Source: Rhodospirillaceae bacterium (GTDB lineage Bacteria; Pseudomonadota; Alphaproteobacteria; MPNO01; UBA2964). From it: a stretch of 64,000 bases of DNA. A program made the translations under genes and the position numbers. The stretch spans positions 105,259-169,258 of the forward strand of contig PBIN01000004.1 in assembly GCA_002720855.1 (NCBI GenBank), given 5' to 3'. Below, piece after piece: positions 7,683 to 17,176 of the stretch; within the stretch, counting starts at the first letter, position 1, and the number at the start of each line of letters is the position of its first letter. The notes under the pieces are model-generated. The model was not told the origin of the DNA and did not search any database. It saw nothing but the letters and a program-made list of their open reading frames with translations.

Positions 7683-9059
7683 CTATTGTAGAAATGTCTC
7701 CGTCATCCATCGGCCTATTTGCCCGAGCGAATAATCCTGATGTTTGTTTCCAAGCAACTGTACACCTAAAGGCAGACCGGACAGTTCAAGCAAGGGAATA
7801 TTCCAGGCGGGCGCGTCGAGACAGGATGAAGGGTCACCATAAACAGAATCCCCCGTTGCATTGCCTAGGGGGGGCATGGTCGGCGTTGAAAGTGTGATAA
7901 AGCCCTCAGCTTTACCTTCCAAGTCGAGGAACGCGGCACGCAACCTATAGAGGGCGGAAAGAGTTTCACGGTAGGCATCAAGCGACATTTCTTCACCAGC
8001 TTCAAACCGTTCGACCATCCGATCCTCAATTTGGTCACGACCGAGATCGCGGACAAGAAGCGCTGGCCATTTTATTTCCCAGGCCGCGAGATCTGGTTGA
8101 AATTCCGGTATTGTTTCCAGAGCTTTCTCAAACGTTTCAATGGCGGGGTCGTCCACGCGAGAGAGAATTTCCACGCCTTTTTCCTCCAACTCGGCCAGAA
8201 ATTCTTCAAACTGCTTCTTTATGCCCTTTTCGGTTATCGCCCAGCCGAGCGTGTCTAGACGAATGAGCCGATTCGGTTTGACGGCGGAAATATCCGCCTC
8301 GCCAAACAGACCGGGGTGCCCCGGATCGCCACCAACGGTCTGGGCGATATGCCATGCCGTTCGCCAACAATCGATAATATTACTGCCGTGGATTCCAATA
8401 GTACTGTAGCTCGGTGAGCGCCAAAGCATTCCGCCTGAATGCACCGCACCGAAGGTCGGCTTCAAGGCAACATTGCCGCAAAAGCTTGCAGGCCGGAGTA
8501 CCGACCCCCGTCCTTGACTACCGATTGCAATCGGTAACATTCCGGCACCGACAAGCGCCGCCGAACCGCTAGACGATCCGCCGGGACTGCGATCTAGGTC
8601 AAAGGGGTTTCTGGTGTCAGCTGGTTGACCGGAACCAAGCTCCGGGAGTGTCGTCTTTCCCAGAATCACCGCACCGCCTTTTCTCAACGCATAGATATGT
8701 GCGGAATCGAAACGGTGCCGTTCGCCTTCCAGCAACGGACTATTCAACTCGGTCGGAAAATCGGCAGTCTTGAATAAGTCCTTTACGGCAAATGGCATAC
8801 CATCGATACGGGTGAGCGGTTCTCCAGCGTTATATCTCTCTGTTGATTGGTCGGCGGCGGCGCGGGCAGCGGCAACATCCATTGTGACGAATGCTTTGAT
8901 TTGCGGTTCACGAATTTCAATAACCTCAAGACAGCGTTCTAAATATGCACGCGGTGTATCGCGACCATCCGCAAACCCTTTTACGGCGCTATGAAAGGAA
9001 CAAAGCTGGACGGTGCGGGGGTCGTAACTCTCGGGGACAACAGGGAGTTCTGACGACAT
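7683..9059 (-). CDS. Amidase signature family protein
   Basis: 458 residues from the ATG at 9059. It carries the Ser-Ser-Lys catalytic set of the amidase signature family: Lys93 in MPFAVKDLF, the glycine/serine-rich GGSSSGSAA (160-168) and the nucleophile Ser186 in GRGSVLRPASFCG. The family hydrolyses amides and includes the GatA subunit, but no gatB or gatC is near, so a free amidase is more likely. The gene is divergent from the 9168 hydrolase; the 108-base gap must hold both promoters. Substrate unknown. Confidence 0.85.
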   Translation of the reverse strand: MSSELPVVPESYDPRTVQLCSFHSAVKGFADGRDTPRAYLERCLEVIEIREPQIKAFVTMDVAAARAAADQSTERYNAGEPLTRIDGMPFAVKDLFKTADFPTELNSPLLEGERHRFDSAHIYALRKGGAVILGKTTLPELGSGQPADTRNPFDLDRSPGGSSSGSAALVGAGMLPIAIGSQGRGSVLRPASFCGNVALKPTFGAVHSGGMLWRSPSYSTIGIHGSNIIDCWRTAWHIAQTVGGDPGHPGLFGEADISAVKPNRLIRLDTLGWAITEKGIKKQFEEFLAELEEKGVEILSRVDDPAIETFEKALETIPEFQPDLAAWEIKWPALLVRDLGRDQIEDRMVERFEAGEEMSLDAYRETLSALYRLRAAFLDLEGKAEGFITLSTPTMPPLGNATGDSVYGDPSSCLDAPAWNIPLLELSGLPLGVQLLGNKHQDYSLGQIGRWMTETFLQ

Positions 9060-9167
9060 CGTTTGGCTGCCTTCGCAAGACTCTATGTGAAAAAAACTAG
9101 GACACATGGCGGGACGTCGCAAGTTAGGTCACAATACAGCAATCGATTTGGCTCACAGACGACGAAC

Positions 9168-10481
9168 ATGACAAAAAAAGGTATTTGGGAACCGCCCGCG
9201 ACGCTCGATAAGGAAACGCTCATCAAATTATCGGATGAGGTACTTTCACGGCCCGATATATCATTCGGGGAAACCGAGCACATATTCAGGATCGAAGCGC
9301 TGGGGTTGGACTGGGATGTCGGCGTCATGATTTACGAACCGACTGACCAAAGCCTTGTTCCAACGGGTGCAGATGGCAAGAAGGTAGGGATGTTCGTCCT
9401 GGCAGGCGGATCCGGCGATTACCGGGCAATGGAACAACTCACGCGACTGATCGTTCGCAAATTTGGCTATAGAATTGCAACAATGACCTATCCCGGGAGG
9501 TTGTATCTATCCGACCCTTCCCGAAACTGGCCTGGAGACACAATAGCCGCCGACGGCATTGTTCGTACGCCGATATGGCAACATGACGAGTTTGTCTCCC
9601 CTGAAGAATTTGACCTTATCGTCGATGAGAGCCTGCGCGCTCGTTACGGACGCCGCATGGTTGCCCGTGCCAAACCTGGAACCCGGTTTTATGATCGTAT
9701 GGCTGCCTGGCCGGCGGCTTTTGAAAAGGCAATGAAAACGGTTTGCCGAGATCATTTGCCGGAGGACGAATTTTCAATTTATGTCCATGGCCATTCAACG
9801 GGTGGTCCTTTTGTCCATTTACTTACACAACGTGTTGAGAATGTTCGGGGTGTCGTTGGCATCGAAAATTCCCCGTTCGGGTACATGTTTTCCAAAATGG
9901 TTGGCTACGAATGGGACGGGCCTTTCAACGACCTGCTTGTTCGTACATGGCGCGATATTGCCCGATATCGTGGTGCGGAAGTACGTAGCGAAGAGGGCGA
10001 ACAAGGATTGATGCGCCTGCCCTGGATCATGGAAGAGGTATTTGAAGATTGGGAAAAAACACTTACCCAGCCTCAGTTTAAAGCCGAATACCCTCTGCAT
10101 TACGCGGCTGATCATGCTTTGGAAGCAGCGGCCCGTGCCGCAGCCCAAAGACTTGAAATGGATCAAGCAGATACGGCAGCACTTGTTGATCAATTTGTCG
10201 GATATGGACGTGAACTCAACGGCCCAGAGGTAAAACCTGTACCCCCTATCCTCTTATCAATCTGCAAACACAGCCGGGACCATACAGAGAAGGTATATGA
10301 TGAAATTGTGCTACCCATGTTTGCGGCCATGGACCCAGCGCCCAAAGTACGCCTGACCAAACTCGGTACCGGGAGCCATCATTACGAGTATCCAGAGGAA
10401 GGTCTACCGGAAGGTCTCGTTGGCCCCATCACCGGTCTATGGCATGAAGCCATTATGGAAGGTTATTACCTTGAAAACTGA
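9168..10481 (+). CDS. Alpha/beta hydrolase-fold protein of unknown function
   Basis: 437 residues from the ATG at 9168; the frame is open further upstream, but that part reads like promoter DNA shared with the amidase. A nucleophile elbow GHSTGG is present at about residue 210, after FSIYVH, and a likely terminal histidine in GTGSHHYEYPEEG. The N-terminal 150 residues include VGMFVLAGGSGDYRAME, which could form the oxyanion loop. No named family was recognised. The ABC exporter gene follows after about 25 bases, so co-transcription is likely. Confidence 0.65.
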   Translation: MTKKGIWEPPATLDKETLIKLSDEVLSRPDISFGETEHIFRIEALGLDWDVGVMIYEPTDQSLVPTGADGKKVGMFVLAGGSGDYRAMEQLTRLIVRKFGYRIATMTYPGRLYLSDPSRNWPGDTIAADGIVRTPIWQHDEFVSPEEFDLIVDESLRARYGRRMVARAKPGTRFYDRMAAWPAAFEKAMKTVCRDHLPEDEFSIYVHGHSTGGPFVHLLTQRVENVRGVVGIENSPFGYMFSKMVGYEWDGPFNDLLVRTWRDIARYRGAEVRSEEGEQGLMRLPWIMEEVFEDWEKTLTQPQFKAEYPLHYAADHALEAAARAAAQRLEMDQADTAALVDQFVGYGRELNGPEVKPVPPILLSICKHSRDHTEKVYDEIVLPMFAAMDPAPKVRLTKLGTGSHHYEYPEEGLPEGLVGPITGLWHEAIMEGYYLEN

Positions 10482-10507
10482 CGAGGTTAACAACCACAAG
10501 TGTGACG

Positions 10508-12331
10508 ATGGCACTGCCTGACTCTACCGCGCCGCCATCAGATCGAAAGGCCTTCCGACTATTCTTGCCATTCTTGTGGCCCAAGGACGATCCGGGGATA
10601 AAACTACGCCTTGGATTCACGATCTTTTTTCTGTTTTCGGTCGCCGGTCTAAATTCCGTTTTGCCGCTTTTGTTCGCAAGTGCCATCGACAGTTATAGCG
10701 GCAAAACAGACAGTGGATCGCCGGTATTTTTAATCACGACCTCGGTCGTCGGACTCCTATTTGTGTACGGTTTTGTTCATTGGTTTAGCAGGGCTTTAAA
10801 CGAGGTGCGTTGGGCCATCTATGGTCGAATAGAGCAACGTATTCGACGCCGGGTTGGGATGGTCGTTTTCAAACATCTTCATAATTTGTCCCTGCGCTAT
10901 CATTTACAAAAACGCACCGGTTCGCTCAGCCGTATCATGGAAAATGGTATCCGCGCGATCGAGGACCTTCTTTTTGATTGCATATTTCTCGTACTTCCTT
11001 TCGTTGTGGAGATTGTGCTCGTTGTCGTAGTAATGCTGATCTTCCTCGATGGCATTTTTGCGCTTCTGTTGTTTGCCACATTGATCCTTTATTTGACCGC
11101 ACTCTTTGTTGGCTCAGAGTGGCTTCGTAAATATCAGCGCCGTGCCATTAGGGTTGGGACAGAAGCACATGGAAAAGCCGTCGACAGCATCATCAATTAC
11201 GAGACGATAAAATATAGCGGCAATGAAGATTATGTCGCCGCCCGCTACGACCGCGCTTTGTCTGAAGAGGAAGAACTAACGGTACGATCACTGACATTGC
11301 GGAGTTTAACCGGCTTTGTTCAAGTGAGCATTCTGGGTTTTGGCATAATATCTATTGTTGTAACTGCTGGCGGGCGAGTCGTTGAAGGAGTCATGACCAT
11401 TGGTGCGCTGGTGGCCGTAAATCAGTATCTGTTGCAACTGATCCGCCCTCTCGACCGGCTCGGTTTTGTCTACCGCAATATAAAGAAAGCGCTGGTTGAT
11501 CTCGAGCAGATGCTCTCATTGCTCGAAGAACAGCCGGAAATTACCGACAGCCCAACAGCTCAAACTTTGACAGACGGGCCTGGTGCCATTCGTTTTGACA
11601 AGGTCTCGTTTGCCTACGATTCAAGACGGCCTGTTCTCAAGAACGTTTCATTTGAAGTTCCGGCGGGTAACACTATCGCCCTGGTTGGGCCCAGCGGTGC
11701 AGGCAAGTCCACAATTGGCAGACTTTTGTTCCGCTTTTTTGACGTCACTGATGGAACCATTTCAATCGACGCGCAGAATATTGCCGATCTAACTCAGGAT
11801 TCATTGCATTCCGCTATTGCCGTAGTACCGCAAGACACAGTGCTGTTTAACGAGAGCCTATTTTACAACATTGCCTTTGGCCGCCCGGACAGCAGCGCAG
11901 AAGAGGTCATCAACGCCGCCAAACTCGCGCAAATTCATGATTTTATCGAAATGCTGCCCGACGGCTACAACAGCCTGGTTGGCGAACGCGGCTTGAAACT
12001 TTCTGGTGGCGAAAAACAGCGAATAGCGATTGCGCGCGCAGCGTTAAAGAATCCACGCATTTTCTTATTCGATGAAGCGACGTCTTCGCTCGATAGCGAA
12101 ACGGAGACGGCAATTCAGCAAAATCTCAGCGCCATATCAGCAAGCACCACCACAATTATGATTGCACATAGGCTTTCCACTGTAACGCATTCCGACGAAA
12201 TTCTGTTCATTGAGGATGGCGAAGTTGTTGAACGGGGTAACCATGAAACATTGTTGGCGCATCAGGGACGCTACGCTGAATTATGGTGGCGTCAGCAGGA
12301 AGACCCCGATGCCGATTTGGCAATTGCCTGA
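10508..12331 (+). CDS. ABC exporter of the Atm1/heavy-metal type (permease-ATPase fusion)
   Basis: About 607 residues (ATG at 10508; a GTG two codons earlier is possible). Six membrane segments fill roughly residues 30-320, followed by a complete ATPase: Walker A GPSGAGKST, Q-loop VVPQDTVLFN, signature LSGGEKQR, Walker B IFLFDEATSSLD and H-loop IAHRLST. The intracellular phrase NYETIKYSGNEDYVAARYD is characteristic of the Atm1/HMT1 family, which exports glutathione-linked or sulfur compounds for iron-sulfur or heavy-metal handling. A second exporter gene follows after 12 bases. Confidence 0.88.
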   Translation: MALPDSTAPPSDRKAFRLFLPFLWPKDDPGIKLRLGFTIFFLFSVAGLNSVLPLLFASAIDSYSGKTDSGSPVFLITTSVVGLLFVYGFVHWFSRALNEVRWAIYGRIEQRIRRRVGMVVFKHLHNLSLRYHLQKRTGSLSRIMENGIRAIEDLLFDCIFLVLPFVVEIVLVVVVMLIFLDGIFALLLFATLILYLTALFVGSEWLRKYQRRAIRVGTEAHGKAVDSIINYETIKYSGNEDYVAARYDRALSEEEELTVRSLTLRSLTGFVQVSILGFGIISIVVTAGGRVVEGVMTIGALVAVNQYLLQLIRPLDRLGFVYRNIKKALVDLEQMLSLLEEQPEITDSPTAQTLTDGPGAIRFDKVSFAYDSRRPVLKNVSFEVPAGNTIALVGPSGAGKSTIGRLLFRFFDVTDGTISIDAQNIADLTQDSLHSAIAVVPQDTVLFNESLFYNIAFGRPDSSAEEVINAAKLAQIHDFIEMLPDGYNSLVGERGLKLSGGEKQRIAIARAALKNPRIFLFDEATSSLDSETETAIQQNLSAISASTTTIMIAHRLSTVTHSDEILFIEDGEVVERGNHETLLAHQGRYAELWWRQQEDPDADLAIA

Positions 12332-12343
12332 CCCGGCCAACCA

Positions 12344-13546
12344 ATGACACGCACGAACTATCTCATTTTGGTAATCCTGCTGGGAATTTTGCAGGCAATG
12401 CCGCCTTTCTCGATTGATACTTCACTGGTGGCAATTCCTGCCATGGCCCGGGATCTCATGTCGGATCCCGGCAGTATTCAGCTCACCCTACCCGCCTATG
12501 TATTCGGAGCGGCATTAGGGCAGCTTATTCTATCTCCGCTCTCAGACAGATTTGGCCGCAAAACCATGATGCTATGGGGAGTCACCGGCTATATTCTGGC
12601 TGCCATCGGCTGCGTTTTTGCAACCAGTGTTGAAATGCTCGCTTTCATGCGGTTTTTGCAGGGCTCTTCAACATTCTCGGGCCGGATTTTACCACGCGCT
12701 ATGGCCCGCGATCTTTACGACCGGGAAGAAGCGGCGAAATTACTCTCCTATATGGCGGTTCTGAGTGGCATCGCGCCAATTGTCGCACCGCTGATTGGGG
12801 CCCACCTGCTCGACACCGCGGGTTGGCGTTCGATCTTTATGTTCATGGTCGGCTACGGGGTCCTCGTCCTTATCCTGATTGCGATTTTTCTCAAAGAGAG
12901 CCTCCCGCCAGAACGCCGCATTAAGCTGGTCCCTGCAACGATGGCAGCCAATTTGATTGTAATTGTCCGTAATCGTGTATTCCTGAGCTATGCGGCGTGC
13001 ATCATTTGTACGATGGGCGGGCTGATGTGTTTTCTGACCAGTTCGTCCAGTGTCATCATTCTCGCTTTCAAACATACACCACGAGAATACGCATACGCGT
13101 TTGGCGGTATCATGATCGCGTATTCCCTGTTCAGCTTTATCGCCGGACGTATTGTCGGTCGGTTTGGTATCGACGGTGTCATTCACGCCGGTGCGGCGAT
13201 TGGCTGCCTTTCGGGAATGGCTATGTGGGGATGCGCCATAATCGGCATTAACGACATTTGGGCGATTATTGTCCCTATGTTTGGCTATATGGCTGCGCTT
13301 GCTTTTATCCTGCCGCAAGCGACCGCAGGTGCTTTGTCACCATTTGGCGACATGGCGGGTTCCGCGATGTCCAATCTGGGATTTATCCAGACCTGTATCG
13401 CTGCAGCAATTGCCGCACTCTCCGGGTTTCTCTACGACGGAACCCAAATGCCGATGGCAACCATCATTGCGCTTCTCGGCATCGGCTCCCTGGTTTCATA
13501 TTATGGGTTGGTGAAACGGCTCAAAAGGCCTGTGCCGACAGAGTGA
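12344..13546 (+). CDS. Bcr/CflA-type MFS drug exporter
   Basis: 400 residues with twelve predicted membrane spans. The first loop carries the MFS motif LSDRFGRKT and the family phrases IDTSLVAIPAMARDL and RFLQGSSTFSGRILPRAMARDLYD (shown in part), typical of Bcr/CflA multidrug exporters. It starts 12 bases after the ABC exporter and is probably in the same operon. Substrate is unknown; bicyclomycin or sulfonamide specificity cannot be inferred. Confidence 0.8.
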   Translation: MTRTNYLILVILLGILQAMPPFSIDTSLVAIPAMARDLMSDPGSIQLTLPAYVFGAALGQLILSPLSDRFGRKTMMLWGVTGYILAAIGCVFATSVEMLAFMRFLQGSSTFSGRILPRAMARDLYDREEAAKLLSYMAVLSGIAPIVAPLIGAHLLDTAGWRSIFMFMVGYGVLVLILIAIFLKESLPPERRIKLVPATMAANLIVIVRNRVFLSYAACIICTMGGLMCFLTSSSSVIILAFKHTPREYAYAFGGIMIAYSLFSFIAGRIVGRFGIDGVIHAGAAIGCLSGMAMWGCAIIGINDIWAIIVPMFGYMAALAFILPQATAGALSPFGDMAGSAMSNLGFIQTCIAAAIAALSGFLYDGTQMPMATIIALLGIGSLVSYYGLVKRLKRPVPTE

Positions 13547-13622
13547 GGTCTGGTTCCACGAGTCGGGGTTTTCTGATACACCGCTTATAGTTTCCAACCA
13601 ACGAAAGAAGCAGGCAAAGTCC

Positions 13623-14921
13623 ATGATTCCCCGCTATAGCCGACCCGATATGGCAAAAATTTGGGAGCCCGAAAACAAGTTCCGGATCTGGTTTGAGATC
13701 GAAGCTCACGCCTGCGATGCACAGGCCGAACTCGGGGTCATTCCAAAAGATGCGGCGAAAGCTGTATGGGATCGCGGAAAATGGGAAATTGACCGGATTG
13801 ACGAGATAGAGCGTGAAACAAAACATGATGTTATCGCGTTCCTGACCAATCTCGCCGAACATGTCGGTGATGAAGCCCGGTTTGTTCATCAGGGCATGAC
13901 GTCATCTGATGTGCTTGATACCTGTTTGGCCGTTCAAATGACTCAGGCAGCCGATATCCTAATTGCTGATATCGAAGCACTCCTCGCGGCCCTTAAAAAA
14001 CGTGCTTTGGAACATAAAGACACCATCTGTATCGGACGGAGCCACGCCATTCATGCAGAACCAACCACCTTCGGTGTCAAACTCGCAGGCCACTATGCGG
14101 AGTTTGCGCGCAATCTGGACCGACTGAGGACCGCACGCGCCGAAGTGGCTACCGTCGCCATATCAGGGGCCGTTGGTACCTTTGCCAATATCGATCCTGC
14201 GGTCGAAGAGCATGTCGGCAAAAAAATGGGTCTCACACCCGAACCGGTTTCAACCCAGGTTATTCCGCGCGACCGGCATGCGATGTACTTCTCCGTTCTT
14301 GGCGTCGTCGCCAGTTCTCTGGAACGGCTCGCAGTGGAGATCCGCCACATGCAGCGTACCGAACTGCGCGAAGCCGAAGAATTTTTCTCGCCAGGGCAAA
14401 AGGGCTCTTCCGCGATGCCTCACAAACGAAACCCTGTTCTGACGGAAAACATTACCGGCCTCGCGCGTATTGTGCGTTCAGCTGTGACTCCGGCAATGGA
14501 GAATGTCGCCCTTTGGCATGAGCGCGACATTTCACACTCGTCTGTCGAACGCATGATTGGCCCGGATGCAACGGTTACGCTGGACTTTGCTCTGGCGCGG
14601 ATGACTGGTGTCATTGAGAAGCTGATGGTTTATCCGGAAATGATGCAACGCAATCTTGATGGGCTTGGTGGGCTGGTATTTTCTCAGCGCGTCCTCCTGG
14701 CCCTTACCCAAGCGGGGATGAGCCGCGAAGGTGCTTATAGTGCGGTTCAACGCAATGCCATGAAGGTATGGGAAGCGGACGCGGATTTCCTGACCGAGCT
14801 AAAGGCCGATGAAGAAGTCAAAAACCACATGACCGACGAGGACCTAACGGCCCTCTTCGATATCACCTATCACACCAAGAATATCGATGTGATATTTAAC
14901 AGGGTGTTCGGCGAAAGCTGA
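13623..14921 (+). CDS. purB: Adenylosuccinate lyase
   Basis: 432 residues, normal for the family. The fumarase/aspartase-superfamily signature SSAMPHKRNP is present near residue 263, with the earlier block FVHQGMTSSDVLDTC and SHAIHAEPTTFG. PurB removes fumarate from SAICAR and from adenylosuccinate, so it works directly after the PurC encoded at 4043-5011. The rRNA methyltransferase gene starts two bases after its stop. Confidence 0.95.
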   Translation: MIPRYSRPDMAKIWEPENKFRIWFEIEAHACDAQAELGVIPKDAAKAVWDRGKWEIDRIDEIERETKHDVIAFLTNLAEHVGDEARFVHQGMTSSDVLDTCLAVQMTQAADILIADIEALLAALKKRALEHKDTICIGRSHAIHAEPTTFGVKLAGHYAEFARNLDRLRTARAEVATVAISGAVGTFANIDPAVEEHVGKKMGLTPEPVSTQVIPRDRHAMYFSVLGVVASSLERLAVEIRHMQRTELREAEEFFSPGQKGSSAMPHKRNPVLTENITGLARIVRSAVTPAMENVALWHERDISHSSVERMIGPDATVTLDFALARMTGVIEKLMVYPEMMQRNLDGLGGLVFSQRVLLALTQAGMSREGAYSAVQRNAMKVWEADADFLTELKADEEVKNHMTDEDLTALFDITYHTKNIDVIFNRVFGES

Positions 14922-14923
14922 CC

Positions 14924-16357
14924 GTGGGGCAACGGCCACAGCGAAAAATCGAACTGGACGAAGCTGCCGAAACCGTCATTGAACGTTATGGCGATCTCTC
15001 TGGCGATAAGGCTGCGTTTACGGCGGCGCTGGAGACGCCTCTTCCTGTTTGCCTCTGGGCCAACAGTTTACGGATCAAATCCAAAGAACTGGAAGACAAG
15101 CTGATTGCCGAGGGGTTTGACCCTTCACCAGTTGCTTGGAATGAAAATGCCTACCGCCTTCCCCCGGGATCGCGTCCCGGGCGAAGCTGGCTGCATAAGG
15201 CCGGGTTACTCCAGATACAGGAAGAAGCTGCGCTGTTGCCGGTAAAGCTTCTTGCTCCCCAACGGGGCGAATGCATCCTGGATTTATGTGCTGCTCCCGG
15301 CAACAAGGCCGCGCAAATTGCTATCGCTCTCGAGAACCGCGGCACTGTCATTGCCAATGATAGCCATGTTGGTCGTCTCGCGCCGTTTCAAGCGGCAATT
15401 GCCCGTCTCGGTTTTCTCAATGTTACGACGACCACCATGGATGGGGCTCAATTCCCGCTCGAAGCGGGACCATTTGACAGGGTTCTGGCCGACGTTCCGT
15501 GCTCTGGTGAAGGTACAATTCGCAAGGGACCCGGAAAACATACACCCGTACCGGACAACTTTCGTGACTGGCTAAGGGGTAAACAACGAGCATTGCTGCG
15601 CCGGGCGATTGATCTCTGTAAACCCGGCGGCCGCGTTGTCTATTCGACCTGCACATTCGCGCCGGAAGAAAACGAAGAAATCATCGATGCGATCCTGTCA
15701 GAGCGCTCCGATGTTGAACTAATTTCCCCCGAGCCAACGCTATTTGGAACCTCGACGGGAATTTCGAAGTGGCAAGGAAGGTGCTATTCCCAAGAACTGG
15801 CGAATACAATGCGAATCTGGCCACACCTGTCAGGCACCGGCGGTTTTTTTGCTGCGGTTATGGTGAAATCCGGCCCGTCATCAAAGGTACTGTCCGACAA
15901 GACCCCGGAAATAGATGCTAACGCGCGACAGGTTATGGAAAATTTCATCAAATATTTTGGTTTGCCCTCAGAAACCTTCGATGGCTTGCAAACAGTGCGT
16001 GCTGGGCGCCGATTAAAACTTGTGGCGACGGATCACCGAATTCCCGAATTAGAGGAAGTTCTCGCAAGTGGCCTAACGCTTACCGGAGACAGCGCAAAAG
16101 TTCCAAAGCTCTCCACCGAGGCCGCGATGGCGTTTGGCAGTCAGGCCACCCGGAATGTCGTCGATCTCGATGATGACCAACGTACGTCATATTTGTCCCA
16201 TCAAACCCTTACGCTGTCCCCAGATCAGTGCATCGCCTGCAATGATCGCGGTTATGTCATTGTCCGATCAGAGGGTCTCGCACTCGGTGTCGGGATGATC
16301 CAAAAAACGGCAGACACGACATCTCTGGAAAGCTTGTTTCCCCAGAACTGGCCATGA
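14924..16357 (+). CDS. RsmB/NOP-family RNA (cytosine-5) methyltransferase
   Basis: 477 residues from a GTG start two bases after purB. The SAM motif LDLCAAPGNKA lies at 119-129. Two catalytic-type cysteines are visible: Cys193 in DVPCSGEGT and Cys243 in YSTCTF, followed by APEENE. An extra C-terminal domain of about 160 residues after the catalytic core resembles the RsmF (YebU) layout, so an rRNA m5C methyltransferase acting near the decoding site is plausible. Tight spacing implies co-expression with purB. Confidence 0.85.
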   Translation: MGQRPQRKIELDEAAETVIERYGDLSGDKAAFTAALETPLPVCLWANSLRIKSKELEDKLIAEGFDPSPVAWNENAYRLPPGSRPGRSWLHKAGLLQIQEEAALLPVKLLAPQRGECILDLCAAPGNKAAQIAIALENRGTVIANDSHVGRLAPFQAAIARLGFLNVTTTTMDGAQFPLEAGPFDRVLADVPCSGEGTIRKGPGKHTPVPDNFRDWLRGKQRALLRRAIDLCKPGGRVVYSTCTFAPEENEEIIDAILSERSDVELISPEPTLFGTSTGISKWQGRCYSQELANTMRIWPHLSGTGGFFAAVMVKSGPSSKVLSDKTPEIDANARQVMENFIKYFGLPSETFDGLQTVRAGRRLKLVATDHRIPELEEVLASGLTLTGDSAKVPKLSTEAAMAFGSQATRNVVDLDDDQRTSYLSHQTLTLSPDQCIACNDRGYVIVRSEGLALGVGMIQKTADTTSLESLFPQNWP

Positions 16358-16443
16358 TGCCCTTTTCACCACCACAAGACGCGCTAAAGTTGCTAAAAAC
16401 GAAGAGAGAGTCGGCGGGAATCTAGCGAGCCTGCCGCCTTGGA

Positions 16444-17127
16444 ATGAATGATCGATTTTTTAAATTCCCGCATACTGCCCATATCGCATGGTTCGGCGAA
16501 GAGCTGCCCCGTGCCGATAAATTGGCATCTACAGAAGATGTGAAACATTTGTTCGAAGATGATGTTGTCATCGAAGAAAAAATTGACGGCGCCAACATAG
16601 GTATTTCTATAGATGAAACCGGCATCGTTCGTGTTCAAAATCGGGGCGCATATTTGGAAGAGCCCTTCAGTGGCCAGTTCTCACGCCTAACCTCATGGTT
16701 GGCGCAGCACGAGCAATTTCTTAATCAAAAACTAAATCAGAATATTATTCTTTTCGGTGAATGGTGCGCTGCAGTCCATTCGATTGAGTACACGAGACTT
16801 CCTGACTTGTTCCTCTTATTCGATGTCTATGATCGTGATGCAGAGCAATTCTGGAGCACTGATCGGCGCAATGCGATTGTCGAAGGTGGTGAGATACACT
16901 GTGTTCCGAGAATTCAATCTGGCAGGACGAATTTAACAGAGCTCATTGACCTATTATCCGATCAAACTAGCAGGTATGGCGATCAACCAGCAGAAGGGTT
17001 GGTCGTGAGACGCGACGATGAAATTTGGAGTACGGCGCGCGGAAAGCTAGTCCGTAAAGAATTCGTTCAAACCATAGACGAACATTGGAAAAGCAAGAGA
17101 ATACGTTGGAATCGCCTTGAGGTGTAA
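16444..17127 (+). CDS. Compact RNA ligase (nucleotidyltransferase domain only)
   Basis: 227 residues. All covalent nucleotidyltransferase motifs are present in order: motif I EKIDGAN (45-51, Lys46 the adenylation site), motif III LFGEWC (103-108), motif IIIa LFLLFDVYD (122-130), motif IV AEGLVVR (183-189) and motif V GKLVRKEF (200-207). This matches the RNA ligase family that seals 3'-OH/5'-phosphate ends. There is no appended OB, kinase or phosphatase domain. It is more AT-rich than its neighbours and lacks a clear Shine-Dalgarno sequence. It stands alone, facing the next gene convergently. Confidence 0.8.
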   Translation: MNDRFFKFPHTAHIAWFGEELPRADKLASTEDVKHLFEDDVVIEEKIDGANIGISIDETGIVRVQNRGAYLEEPFSGQFSRLTSWLAQHEQFLNQKLNQNIILFGEWCAAVHSIEYTRLPDLFLLFDVYDRDAEQFWSTDRRNAIVEGGEIHCVPRIQSGRTNLTELIDLLSDQTSRYGDQPAEGLVVRRDDEIWSTARGKLVRKEFVQTIDEHWKSKRIRWNRLEV

Positions 17128-17176
17128 ACGTGTTCTAAAAACAATCCTGATTGCCTCGACGGAATTGCCCTAAGGG

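Noticed and set aside
12740..13318. Long minus-strand frame of 192 codons
   Set aside because: It is antisense to the Bcr/CflA exporter, whose membrane helices and motifs are clear; the antisense product is hydrophilic with no domain.
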